Shown here one piece after another: positions 39,046 through 47,922 of a DNA stretch of 64,000 bases. This stretch comes from H2-BAC3 sp045863035 (lineage in GTDB: Bacteria > Bacteroidota > Ignavibacteria > Ignavibacteriales > Ignavibacteriaceae): contig BTUV01000009.1 in NCBI GenBank assembly GCA_045863035.1, positions 1-64,000 of the forward strand. The letters are read 5' to 3'. Within the stretch, counting starts at the first letter, position 1. Every line of letters begins with the position of its first letter. The position numbers and the translations under genes are program-made. The notes under the pieces were generated by a model. The model searched no databases. It had not been told where the DNA came from and was given only the letters and a program-made list of their open reading frames with translations.

Positions 39046-40896
39046 TTGAAGACATATCTCCGCATACTTTCCTACGCTAAGCCGTATAAGAAGTTTCTGG
39101 CTCTTTCTATCATGTTTACAATGCTCTATGCACTGTTGAACGGACTTGCCATCTATCTGACTATTCCACTGCTTGATACTCTCTTTCAGGAGTCGGCAAA
39201 ACAGACGGTGCCGGCTAAAACCTCAACATTTGTTTTGTTGCCTCTGTGGATAGTGTCAATTAAAGACTCCCTTGTAAAGATATTTAATGATTTTGTTTTC
39301 GCCGGAACAAAGATTGACGCTCTTGTGCGGATATGTGTTCTGGTGCTTACCGCCTACCTGCTTAAAAATATATTCGGATATATGCAGGCGTTTTTTCTGA
39401 ACTATGTTGAGCAGGGTATCATGCGCGATCTCCGTAATGACGCGTACAACAAACTGCACAATCTGCCCCTCAGCTATTTTAAAAACGAAAAAACAGGGAA
39501 CCTCATATCGCGCATAATAAACGATACCAATGTAGTGCAGGCGAGTGTCTCTGCTGCATTTCTGAATGCTATACGTGAGCCAATTACAATTTTGGTATTT
39601 TTGGGGATGGCTTTCAGTATAAGCTGGCAGTTAACCCTTCTTGCCTTTATAATTCTCCCTTTTACCATGGCTATTATTGCCGCAATAGGTCTTAAACTGC
39701 GCCGTCAAAGCAATAAAATCCAGCAGAAGGTTGCAGATTTGACTTCACTCATTCAGGAAACGATAACCGGGGTGAAAATCGTGAAGGCATTTACAATGGA
39801 AAAATATGAGAAGCTTAAATTTGAAAATGAGGCACAGAAGTTTTTCCGGCTGATGCTCCGGATCACAAGAACCAGAAATCTTTCATCGCCGATTACGGAA
39901 GTGTTGAGCATGATTGTTGGCGTAGTGATTATATATTATGGCGGGCGTCTGGTGCTGGTTGATCAGTCGTTAAAAGCAAGTGAGTTTCTCGGATTTCTTT
40001 TCGCAATCTTTCAGCTCATGCCTCCGATAAAAGAATTGAGCAGCGTTAATAACAGAATTCAGGAGTCGTCAGCCGCCGGGGACCGGGTGTTTGAAATTAT
40101 TGATGCTGAACCTGAACCGGCCGACAAAGAAGGAACCGAACAACTCACCGGGCTAAGTGAATCTATAGAGCTCCGCGATCTCAGTTTTAAATATGACCCG
40201 GACGGAGAGTATATACTGAGCGGAATCAGTTTTACGGTGAAGAAGGGGGAGATTATCGCGCTGGTCGGACCAAGCGGCGGCGGAAAATCTACCCTGGTTG
40301 ATCTGATTCCCCGCTTTTATGATCCTTCTTCAGGAGGGATATATATAGACGGCAGGGATATCCGCGCGCTTTCACTGCAAAGTTTGCGCGGCAAAATGGG
40401 TATTGTTACGCAAGAGACCATTTTGTTTAATGAGAGCATACGAGACAATATCGCATACGGTCTGAAAGAATATCCGATTGAACAAATCATCGAAGCTGCA
40501 AAGATGGCGAATGCGCACTCTTTTATTACCGGGCTGCCGGAAGGGTATGACACGATGGTAGGTGAGCGGGGAGTAAAACTTTCCGGCGGACAGAGGCAAA
40601 GAATTTCCATTGCGCGGGCACTGTTGAAAAATCCGGAAATTATGATCTTTGATGAGGCAACTTCTGCCTTAGACAATGAGTCCGAACTTTTGGTGCAGGA
40701 AGCCATCGAGCGGTTAATGAAAAACAGAACAGTGTTTGTAATTGCTCACCGGCTAAGCACAATCAGAAACGCATCAAGAATATTTCTGATCGAAAAGGGA
40801 AAGATCGTACAAAGCGGAACACATGATGAATTGATGGAATTTCCACAGGGGCTATATTACCGGCTTTATGATATGCAGTTTAAGGATGAAGCATGA
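39046..40896 (+). CDS. MsbA-like ABC exporter
   Basis: 616 aa half-transporter: six transmembrane helices (~15-320; exporter signature LRNDAYNKLHNLPLSYFKNEKTGNLISRIINDT), then an ATPase with Walker A GPSGGGKST, Q-loop TQETILF, signature LSGGQRQR, Walker B IMIFDEATSALD and H-loop IAHRLSTI. Probably flips lipid A-core or another lipid-linked glycan, given the O-antigen-ligase-like gene that overlaps its end by 4 bp. The start appears to be TTG at 39046; no ATG precedes the first helix. Confidence 0.92.
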   Translation: MKTYLRILSYAKPYKKFLALSIMFTMLYALLNGLAIYLTIPLLDTLFQESAKQTVPAKTSTFVLLPLWIVSIKDSLVKIFNDFVFAGTKIDALVRICVLVLTAYLLKNIFGYMQAFFLNYVEQGIMRDLRNDAYNKLHNLPLSYFKNEKTGNLISRIINDTNVVQASVSAAFLNAIREPITILVFLGMAFSISWQLTLLAFIILPFTMAIIAAIGLKLRRQSNKIQQKVADLTSLIQETITGVKIVKAFTMEKYEKLKFENEAQKFFRLMLRITRTRNLSSPITEVLSMIVGVVIIYYGGRLVLVDQSLKASEFLGFLFAIFQLMPPIKELSSVNNRIQESSAAGDRVFEIIDAEPEPADKEGTEQLTGLSESIELRDLSFKYDPDGEYILSGISFTVKKGEIIALVGPSGGGKSTLVDLIPRFYDPSSGGIYIDGRDIRALSLQSLRGKMGIVTQETILFNESIRDNIAYGLKEYPIEQIIEAAKMANAHSFITGLPEGYDTMVGERGVKLSGGQRQRISIARALLKNPEIMIFDEATSALDNESELLVQEAIERLMKNRTVFVIAHRLSTIRNASRIFLIEKGKIVQSGTHDELMEFPQGLYYRLYDMQFKDEA

Positions 40897-42944
40897 AGCA
40901 GGAAAAATTCCGGCCGGTCATAGTCTTTTTCATCGTCCTTTTTCTGCTCACCCTTACCAATTCCATCTTTCTTAATCAAATTGGATACTTCGGGGCACTG
41001 GTTCTCCTGCTGGTGCAGTTTGCGGTAACAAAGAAGAACCCCTTTCAGAAGACCGGACTTGAAGTTCCTTTCCTGCTTTTTATGGCGGTTGAGTTTATTT
41101 CGCTGCTTCTGTCTGATTATCAGGCGAATGCCTTTCAGAATTTTCTTAAGCGGGGACTTTTGATTCCTGTTATTTATGTTTTTGCATCAGTGCCTGAAAC
41201 CGAAAAAGAGATAAAGCGGATTATCGTAATTTATGTGCTTGCCGCTTCAGCGGTTACATCCCTTTATATATATCATTCACTTGAGTATTTTATTCAGAAT
41301 CTTTACCGCGCAACGGAGTCTGGCCCATCAATTTTCCAGTACCCCATTACCAGCAGTGAATTGTATTCCTTTTTGGTAATTCTCCTTTTTGCTTTTATGC
41401 TTTACGGAAAGATGCAGTTTAAATACAGGGTAATAGTCATAATTCTTTTCTTTATTGCTGCTGCATCCTTGTTTGCTACTTACAAAATGACCGGATGGAT
41501 TGGCGCTGCCGCGGGTATGGGAATTATCCTGCTTTATAAAAATGATTGGAAACTGATAGTTCCGGTACTGCTGCTGATAGCTGCGTTATTTATTGTGGAC
41601 AAAAATATTTCACGTATTGAAATATATAAAATTCAGGGTGGAAATTATCAGAAGACAGCCGGAGCAGAAACAAGTGGCCGGCCATACGATCTTTTGTCAG
41701 TTGACGGGTCAGTTTTGCTCAGTGATTTTCAGGGTGGACTTGTTACGGTCTCTGAAAAAGCCGGATTTACGAAGAATTTCAGAACTCCCTCACCTGTTGT
41801 TACCGCCCGAGAAATTGATTCTGTGAAGCTGCTTCTTTGGATGATGGACAGTCGTTTTTGGGTAATTAGCAGAGCTGCAGCAGACTATGAATTGCTTTAT
41901 GAAGTGTTAAGTCCGGGCCAGACGAACGCTTTTACTCTTGCCGATTCATTGTTATATATTATGGATAAGGACAGCGGGCTGAGCGTTTACCGGCTTGGAA
42001 GTAAATCATTTGAGAGAGTGTATTATAATAAGAGCTTTTCTTTTGCCCAGCGCCTCGTAAAAGTGAATAATATTCTGATTCATCATTCGGCTGCGACAGG
42101 GCTGAGAGTTCACCGGCTTACCAATGGAATACCGGAAGCTGAGATATATAACGACAGCACATTGACGAACGTAAGTCTGCTTGCTGCCTCAGGGTCTGGG
42201 ATTATTCTTTCAGCAAATGGTGAAACTTTCAGAGCACTGTTTGATGACTCAACGAGGCAATTTGAAAGAAGGGTAATATATAAGAATGCAGGACAGTGCG
42301 GATATTATGCTTCTGACGGGAAAAGTGAGTTGTTCATTCAGCAGGATGGAAAAATTCTTGTGTACCGCAAGGGGGACTTGGCTTCTCCTGAAATTATTGC
42401 ACTTCCATACTCGCCAAATAGTGCCGCGGTCAACGATGATGCGGTGTTTGTATCACAGATGAAACGAAGCCGGGCTCTCAGGTTAATTGACCGGTATCAT
42501 CTTTCAAACTACGCGCGGTTTGAAATGTGGAAAACCGGCTGGCGGATTTTTCAGGATAATCCCTGGTTTGGTGTCGGAGATATAAGTCTTGAGCCATACT
42601 ATAAACAAAAGAAAAGCCCCTATCTGAAAGAGATACAGGGTCATCTCCATAATAATTATGTACATGTTCTGGCAATCCTCGGCGGAATTGGGTTTATCGT
42701 GTTTATATACATGCTCAGCATGGTTTATCTGCGGCTGCATAAAACGGTGCTGGCTCTTAAAGGAAATGATTTTTTTCACCCGCTCGCGCTCGGGGTGATT
42801 GGTTCCTTTGTCGGATTTTTGGTTTCCGGTCTGACCGAATGGAATTTTGGTGATCATGAAATAATCACGATGGTGTGGTTTTTTGCAGGTCTTGCAATTG
42901 CGGCAGAGAGAGTGGCGTTTACAAGGAGCACAAATAAACCGTAA
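40893..42944 (+). CDS. O-antigen ligase/polymerase-like protein with large inserted domain
   Basis: 683 aa, far longer than the ~400-450 aa of usual Wzy/WaaL proteins. About eight membrane helices occupy residues 1-235. The C-terminal part has the Wzy_C-type loop (ARFEMWKTGWRIFQDNPWFGVGDISLEPYY ... IQGHLHNNYVHVLAILGGIG) and more helices. In between, ~245-530, is a soluble block of short strands with recurring D-G/D-S turns (LLSVDGSVLLSDFQGGLVTV, LYIMDKDSGLSVYRL, GIILSANGETFRALFDD, SELFIQQDGKILVYRK), as in a beta-propeller, inserted where the family has its periplasmic loop. Predicted to join or polymerise surface glycan on the periplasmic face; the insertion may bind glycan or protein. Confidence 0.75.
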   Translation: MKQEKFRPVIVFFIVLFLLTLTNSIFLNQIGYFGALVLLLVQFAVTKKNPFQKTGLEVPFLLFMAVEFISLLLSDYQANAFQNFLKRGLLIPVIYVFASVPETEKEIKRIIVIYVLAASAVTSLYIYHSLEYFIQNLYRATESGPSIFQYPITSSELYSFLVILLFAFMLYGKMQFKYRVIVIILFFIAAASLFATYKMTGWIGAAAGMGIILLYKNDWKLIVPVLLLIAALFIVDKNISRIEIYKIQGGNYQKTAGAETSGRPYDLLSVDGSVLLSDFQGGLVTVSEKAGFTKNFRTPSPVVTAREIDSVKLLLWMMDSRFWVISRAAADYELLYEVLSPGQTNAFTLADSLLYIMDKDSGLSVYRLGSKSFERVYYNKSFSFAQRLVKVNNILIHHSAATGLRVHRLTNGIPEAEIYNDSTLTNVSLLAASGSGIILSANGETFRALFDDSTRQFERRVIYKNAGQCGYYASDGKSELFIQQDGKILVYRKGDLASPEIIALPYSPNSAAVNDDAVFVSQMKRSRALRLIDRYHLSNYARFEMWKTGWRIFQDNPWFGVGDISLEPYYKQKKSPYLKEIQGHLHNNYVHVLAILGGIGFIVFIYMLSMVYLRLHKTVLALKGNDFFHPLALGVIGSFVGFLVSGLTEWNFGDHEIITMVWFFAGLAIAAERVAFTRSTNKP

Positions 42945-42976
42945 CTCAGTAGCATCGTCACCACACAAGGATGTAA

Positions 42977-43364
42977 TTTTGTAGAGACGTCACAAATGCT
43001 AACCGGATTTCGAATCATATTTGGTGTATTGCATTTGTGGGGTCTCATGTGTCGAGAGGGGGCGTAATGTGTGTACGGTGTCAAGGTGCGTGGGTTTGTA
43101 TTGGGATTTGGTTGTGCGGGTCGGAGACGACGCAATCGCAAAACCCAATCGTATATATAATTCTGCTTTAGCGATTGCATCGTCTCTACGCAGGAATGTA
43201 ATTTTGTAGAGACGTCACAAATGCTAACCGGATTTCGAATCATATTTGGTGTATTGCATTTGTGGCGTCTCGTGTGTCGAGAGGGGGGCGTAATGTGTGT
43301 ACGGTGTCGAGGTGCGTGGGTTTGTATTGGGATTTGTTTGTGCGGGTCGGAGACGACGCAATCG
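42977..43364. repeat. 226-bp tandem repeat array running into the assembly gap
   Basis: Unit 1 is 42977-43202, unit 2 starts at 43203 and enters the N-run after 162 bases; the two agree at nearly every position. Each unit contains two inverted-repeat elements: one with arms GAGACGTCACAAATGC/GCATTTGTGGCGTCTC (42984-43046, 43209-43271) and one with arms GAGACGACGCAATCGC/GCGATTGCATCGTCTC (43124-43186; second copy cut by the gap). Confidence 0.92.
43124..43186. repeat. Complete GAGACG/CGTCTC inverted-repeat element
   Basis: 63 bp with 16-bp arms GAGACGACGCAATCGC and GCGATTGCATCGTCTC (one mismatch) around an AT-rich centre containing TCGTATATA. A near-identical element lies at 53629-53690. Confidence 0.88.
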
Positions 43365-43464
43365 NNNNNNNNNNNNNNNNNNNNNNNNNNNNNNNNNNNN
43401 NNNNNNNNNNNNNNNNNNNNNNNNNNNNNNNNNNNNNNNNNNNNNNNNNNNNNNNNNNNNNNNN
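43365..43464. other. Assembly gap (100 N)
   Basis: Exactly 100 undetermined bases, the usual placeholder for a gap of unknown size, located inside the tandem repeat array. True copy number, and any gene lying in the gap, cannot be seen. Confidence 0.98.
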
Positions 43465-43481
43465 AAAATTTCAATAAAAAA

Positions 43482-44876
43482 CTATACCCCTTGCGCTTTT
43501 CCTTTTAGGATTTCCCAGAAGGTGAGGAAAATTATCTGCAGGTCAAGCCCGAACGTCCAGTTTTCAACATACCAGACATCATATTCAAATCTTTTTTGGA
43601 TTCGTGCTTTGTTTTCTTCTTCATCCTCAACATCACCCCGGAGCCCGTGAATCTGCGCCCAGCCGGTAATTCCCGGTTTAACCAAGTTTCTGAGTCGCAG
43701 TGCTTCAATATATTCTTCATACTTTTTGTTATAGTTTAAGGCATGAGGGCGCGGGCCTACCAGTGACATATCGCCAAAGAGAACATTAAGAAGCTGCGGG
43801 AGTTCATCAATGTTCGCCTTGCGCATAAATCTGCCGAACCGGGTTATGCGGGGGTCATCAGTAGCTGTTGCCATAAAAACCCTGTCTGAGCCGGTTGGAA
43901 CCATGCTTCGGAATTTGTAGCAGCGAAAAATTCTATTGTCCTTACCGAGACGGTCTTGAACATAAAACACCGGACCAGGAGAAAGAATTTTTTGTAATAG
44001 GATAATTAACGGAAAAAACCAGCTCGCCAAAAGCAGTAATGCAAGAATTGAAATTGTCAGGTCAAATGCGCGTTTAATAAACTGCCAATGAATTTCCTGA
44101 AGTGGTTCATTTCTCACTGTAATTATCGGGAAGCTGCCTATAAGTCCGACTTGAAATTTTCGCGAGAGAAACTTAAAATAGTCCGGAATAATATATGCGC
44201 GTATCGCAAGTTTATTGCAAACCCTCATAATTTCTTCAATCTCATTGATGCGTTCTCCGGGGAGGGCGATAACTACTTCGTCGATATCCTGATTTTTTGC
44301 AATTGCTTCAAGCTGATCAACTCTTCCCATTATTTCATTTCCTCCGGAGGTATCATTATCAAGAAACCCGATAACAGAATAACCGAGTGATATATCCTGT
44401 TCAATCATATCGCGGAAGTTGCGACCTGTTTTTCCGGCACCTGCAATCAGCAGATTTCTAAAGTTAATTCCCTTTCTTTTTTGACGGCGGATTGCATGGC
44501 GGAGATAAAGAAACTCCGCGGACACGAAAAAAGAAAGGAGTACAGTATAATATATCAGAAAATTTCGGGTGTATAAATCCTCCTTAATCAGAAAGATAAA
44601 TGAAATGGCGGCTCCTGACTGAAGCACGATATTTTTTATTATATATACTATCTGATAAGGGAAATAGCGGGAGTTAAAATCATCATAAAAGCCGGTCGCG
44701 TTCGCTGAGAAGTACCAGAGTCCTGAAAGCAGCACCGGCAGAAGAAACATATAAAGCCGTTCGGTCAGGATATGTGAGGGCTGCGCAAACAAAGCAGCAG
44801 CAACAAAGGAAGCAAATATCAAAAAGATATCTGCCGCGGTTCTGAGAACTTTGAGGTTGCTTTTACCGAAGGTCAT
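43482..44876 (-). CDS. Undecaprenyl-phosphate hexose phosphotransferase (WcaJ/WbaP family)
   Basis: 464 aa. Four or five N-terminal membrane helices, a CoA-binding-like nucleotide fold (LIAGAGKTGRNFRDMI, ~140-155), another helix (FDLTISILALLLLASWFFPLIIL) and the bacterial sugar-transferase domain with RLGKDNRIFRCYKFRSMV, KANIDELPQLLNVLFGDMSLVGPRPH and VKPGITGWAQIHGLRGD. It starts surface polysaccharide synthesis by putting a sugar phosphate on undecaprenyl phosphate. It is the last gene of the minus-strand operon, 9 bp after a glycosyltransferase, and its 3' end is 17 bp from the gap. Confidence 0.93.
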   Translation of the reverse strand: MTFGKSNLKVLRTAADIFLIFASFVAAALFAQPSHILTERLYMFLLPVLLSGLWYFSANATGFYDDFNSRYFPYQIVYIIKNIVLQSGAAISFIFLIKEDLYTRNFLIYYTVLLSFFVSAEFLYLRHAIRRQKRKGINFRNLLIAGAGKTGRNFRDMIEQDISLGYSVIGFLDNDTSGGNEIMGRVDQLEAIAKNQDIDEVVIALPGERINEIEEIMRVCNKLAIRAYIIPDYFKFLSRKFQVGLIGSFPIITVRNEPLQEIHWQFIKRAFDLTISILALLLLASWFFPLIILLQKILSPGPVFYVQDRLGKDNRIFRCYKFRSMVPTGSDRVFMATATDDPRITRFGRFMRKANIDELPQLLNVLFGDMSLVGPRPHALNYNKKYEEYIEALRLRNLVKPGITGWAQIHGLRGDVEDEEENKARIQKRFEYDVWYVENWTFGLDLQIIFLTFWEILKGKAQGV

Positions 44877-44885
44877 ATTGCCTGA

Positions 44886-45998
44886 CTATAATTTTTCTGC
44901 GGCTTTAGTTTCAACGAAGTATTTAATTTTTTCCTCAAATGCATCTTTTGAAAACCTCTGCGCGTAACGGTTTATCTCACTGCTGTTGAATGAGTTTATC
45001 TCCTGCTCAAAACGGCGGACAGCATCAATTATTGACTGAGCATTTTGTTCCTGAAAGTGCATTCCGGAAAGCCCCGGCTGAATGGTTTCCTTTGTACCCC
45101 CTTTGCCAAATCCAATAACAGGAGTTCCGCAGGACATTGCCTCGATTACCACTATGCCAAAATCTTCCTCAGCGGCAAAAACAAATGCTTTAGCGCGCTG
45201 CATGAGAGAGCGGAGAGTATCAAACTCCTGATATCCGAGTATGTTTATGTTCGCGGTAGCAAGCCGTTTAATTTTTTCAAGATCAGGTCCGTCTCCGACT
45301 ACAACCAGTTTTTTATCTGGCATTCGGCTGAATGCTTCCACCACCAAATCAATTCTTTTGTAAGGTACGAGACGTGAGGCGGTCAGATAAAAATCATCCT
45401 TATTTGTTTCAAGCGGGAACTTATGCGTATCAACAGGCGGGTATATTACTTCAGCATCGCGGTTATATATCTTTTTGATACGTGAGCCGGTATATTCTGA
45501 GTTAGCGATAAAATAATCAGGCCGGTTTGCGGTGGTGAAATCCCAGATACGCAAACGATGCAGGGTATATTTGGCGATCAGGGCTTTTAATCCTTTTTGA
45601 AGACCTGCCTGCTGTATATACTGATGATAAAGGTCCCAGGCATAGCGCATCGGACTGTGGCAGTAGCAGATGTGAAGCTGATTGACCCGGGTAATAACCC
45701 CTTTTGCCACAGCATGAGAGTTGGTCATAATAAAGTCATAATCAGTAAGGTCAAACTGCTCTACTGCAAAGGGAAACAAGGGAAGGTAATTTCTGAAGGA
45801 CGTTTCAGCAAATGGCAGATTCTGAATGAAACTTGTTGTGGTTTTTTTCCCCTTGAGGATTCTCCGGCGGTCTTCCTCATTAAGAAAGTCAACCAGAGCG
45901 AAATGGTCAAAATCATTCCAGATATTGGTGAATGATTCCGCGCACTTTTCAGAGCCGGCTGCCACTTCATACCACTCATGTACAAGAGCTTTTTTCAA
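44886..45998 (-). CDS. Family 4 glycosyltransferase
   Basis: 370 aa GT-B enzyme. N-terminal acceptor half includes HICYCHSPMRYAWDLYHQYI; the C-terminal half has YLTASRLVPYKRIDLVVEAF, VVVGDGPDLEKI and the E-x7-E signature in AAEEDFGIVVIEAMSCGTPVIGFGKGGTKE. It transfers a sugar from a nucleotide donor to the growing lipid-linked glycan (donor unknown). ATGA overlap (4 bp) with the next upstream gene of the operon. Confidence 0.92.
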   Translation of the reverse strand: MKKALVHEWYEVAAGSEKCAESFTNIWNDFDHFALVDFLNEEDRRRILKGKKTTTSFIQNLPFAETSFRNYLPLFPFAVEQFDLTDYDFIMTNSHAVAKGVITRVNQLHICYCHSPMRYAWDLYHQYIQQAGLQKGLKALIAKYTLHRLRIWDFTTANRPDYFIANSEYTGSRIKKIYNRDAEVIYPPVDTHKFPLETNKDDFYLTASRLVPYKRIDLVVEAFSRMPDKKLVVVGDGPDLEKIKRLATANINILGYQEFDTLRSLMQRAKAFVFAAEEDFGIVVIEAMSCGTPVIGFGKGGTKETIQPGLSGMHFQEQNAQSIIDAVRRFEQEINSFNSSEINRYAQRFSKDAFEEKIKYFVETKAAEKL

Positions 45999-47104
45999 TG
46001 TGACATCTCCGCGGTTTTATGATAGAGCGCAAGCGCCTTACCGCTCATTTGTTCTGTGCTGTAGTGATGTTCAATCATTTCTGCCGCATTATGTGAATAT
46101 ATATGCCAGAGATTTTCATCGGTCATAAGACGGATGATATCCCGCGCTGCTTGTGAAGGATCATGCAGTCCGTAAAGAAATCCGTTAAACCCCGGCTTAA
46201 TCAGATCATTATTACCGGGGACATTGGTCACCACGCAGGGAAGACCGTAACTGAGAGCTTCAAGAACCGAAAGAGGCAATCCTTCCATTTTTGATGTTGA
46301 AAGATAACAAAATGAACGGAGGTAAACATCTGAAACATTGTTTATAACTCCGGTAAATTCAGTCATTTCCTGTACGCAGTGATATGAAATATCAGCTTCG
46401 GTTTCCTCGCGCTCAGGTCCGTCACCAACAATGATGAGCTTATATTTTTGCTCAGGATGGCTTTTCCTGATGGCTGCCATAACCGGCGCAATTAGTGACG
46501 GGTTTTTTGCTTCATCAAACCGGGTTACGGTTACTATAGTGAACACGCCATCTGAGGGGTACACTGCCTTTGCTCCGGGTACGACAACTCCATTATGAAT
46601 AAGGGATATTTTTTTTAACGGTGCCAGCCAGGCCTTTATTGCTTCGTGTCTTTCACCCTCTCCGGTTGCAATATAGTGGTGGGTCATGAATGAAAGTGTG
46701 CGTTCGAATAGCGAGTATAAGATCCTGCCTGGTAAAGAATATTTGTCTGTGTGAATACCATGAAAAGAATGGATGCAATAGGAAAGAGTAAAAAAAGCGG
46801 CCGGACGCGAGTAAACCCCTGCACCCTTGCCGTGTGAATGTACAACAGTGATATTCTTCCTGAGGATAAAAAAGATGATTTTAAGAAGATTGAAAATACT
46901 GAATCTGCGGTGTGGAATGGTAACAATGCGGTCTTTGCCGATAAGTCCGCTTATCCTGTCATAATAAGGAACATCTTTCGGAATCGCCGCGAATAATTTT
47001 ACACGATTGCCAAGAGACTCCATAAGCCGGAAGACGTGTTCCGGTCCTCCGCCATAGTCCGCGCGGGCAGAGATCATCATAACCGAGAGGGGATGGGTAC
47101 TCAT
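45995..47104 (-). CDS. Family 4 glycosyltransferase
   Basis: 369 aa GT-B enzyme. N-terminal ARADYGGGPEHVFRLMESL, then VVHSHGKGAGVYSRPAAFF in the acceptor domain; C-terminal TVTRFDEAKNPSLIAPVMAAI, IVGDGPEREE and E-x7-E in STSKMEGLPLSVLEALSYGLPCVVTNVPGNNDLI. Acts in the same surface-glycan pathway as its neighbours, overlapping both by 4 bp. Confidence 0.92.
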   Translation of the reverse strand: MSTHPLSVMMISARADYGGGPEHVFRLMESLGNRVKLFAAIPKDVPYYDRISGLIGKDRIVTIPHRRFSIFNLLKIIFFILRKNITVVHSHGKGAGVYSRPAAFFTLSYCIHSFHGIHTDKYSLPGRILYSLFERTLSFMTHHYIATGEGERHEAIKAWLAPLKKISLIHNGVVVPGAKAVYPSDGVFTIVTVTRFDEAKNPSLIAPVMAAIRKSHPEQKYKLIIVGDGPEREETEADISYHCVQEMTEFTGVINNVSDVYLRSFCYLSTSKMEGLPLSVLEALSYGLPCVVTNVPGNNDLIKPGFNGFLYGLHDPSQAARDIIRLMTDENLWHIYSHNAAEMIEHHYSTEQMSGKALALYHKTAEMSH

Positions 47105-47922
47105 TTGTAACTCACAATTCCCGCTTTATATAAAAACACGGCAAAGTGATGGGCAAGATTCCTTATTGTGTTCAGAAAAGGATTACCTCGATATGAAGCA
47201 TGATATACAGCAGTGATGCCCCATTTACTCCGGATATATTCAAGCCGGTCAGCACGTGTATTGTCTTTCGCCGTAAACTGGCGGGGATGAATACGGTAGT
47301 CAACAAGTATCTCGGGAAGAAAAACCGGAGGCGCTATTTTGGTAAGTTTCAGCCAGAGGTCATAATCCTCAGATTTGTTTTCAGGATTTTCATCAAACAG
47401 ACCCACTTCTTCAAGAAGTGATTTTCTTGTCAGAACAGATGAGCAGGTAACAGAATTACCTCTGAGCAGGTCGTCGTGTGACCGTGCAGCTTTCCAGGGG
47501 AGAGGCAGCACTTCGTAAAGCGGAGAGAAATAACTAACTGAGCCGAAGGTAAGACTGGCAGAATAGATAAAAGCTGCATCCGGACGTTCAGCATAATACT
47601 CAATCTGATGCCAGAGTTTTTCTTTATACCATATATCATCCGCGTCAAGAAATGCGATATACTCACATGAGGCCTGCCTTATGCCATAGTTACGGCTCTG
47701 CGCGGCAGTACCATCGCTTTCAAGGGTATATACCTTTATCCTGCGGTCTAATTTCGCAAGACGATTGGCAACAATTACCGTACCGTCCGTTGAATTATGA
47801 TTAACAATGATAATTTCAAAACCCTGGTAGCTTTGCTGGAGCACACTCACCACTGACTCCTCAAGATACTCAGCGGCATTGCGCGCCGGAATTATCACTG
47901 ATATTACCGGCTGGGTGCTCAT
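47101..47922 (-). CDS. Family 2 glycosyltransferase
   Basis: 273 aa GT-A enzyme: VISVIIPARNAAEYLEESVVSVLQQ, NHNSTDGT and the metal-binding D-A-D-D (IAFLDADDIWYKEKL), then the acceptor region ENPENKSEDYDLWLKL with an E-D base motif. Donor and acceptor unknown. It overlaps its neighbours by 4 bp each. Confidence 0.93.
   Translation of the reverse strand: MSTQPVISVIIPARNAAEYLEESVVSVLQQSYQGFEIIIVNHNSTDGTVIVANRLAKLDRRIKVYTLESDGTAAQSRNYGIRQASCEYIAFLDADDIWYKEKLWHQIEYYAERPDAAFIYSASLTFGSVSYFSPLYEVLPLPWKAARSHDDLLRGNSVTCSSVLTRKSLLEEVGLFDENPENKSEDYDLWLKLTKIAPPVFLPEILVDYRIHPRQFTAKDNTRADRLEYIRSKWGITAVYHASYRGNPFLNTIRNLAHHFAVFLYKAGIVSYK

Noticed and set aside
38971..39081. Short GTG-started frame between xerD and the ABC exporter
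   Set aside because: About 35 codons, overlaps the exporter start, composition is not convincing and nothing supports expression.
43021..43510. Several open frames across the tandem repeats and the N-run
   Set aside because: They are created by the 226-bp repeat and by translation through N; the same peptide recurs in each unit and has no starts or family features.
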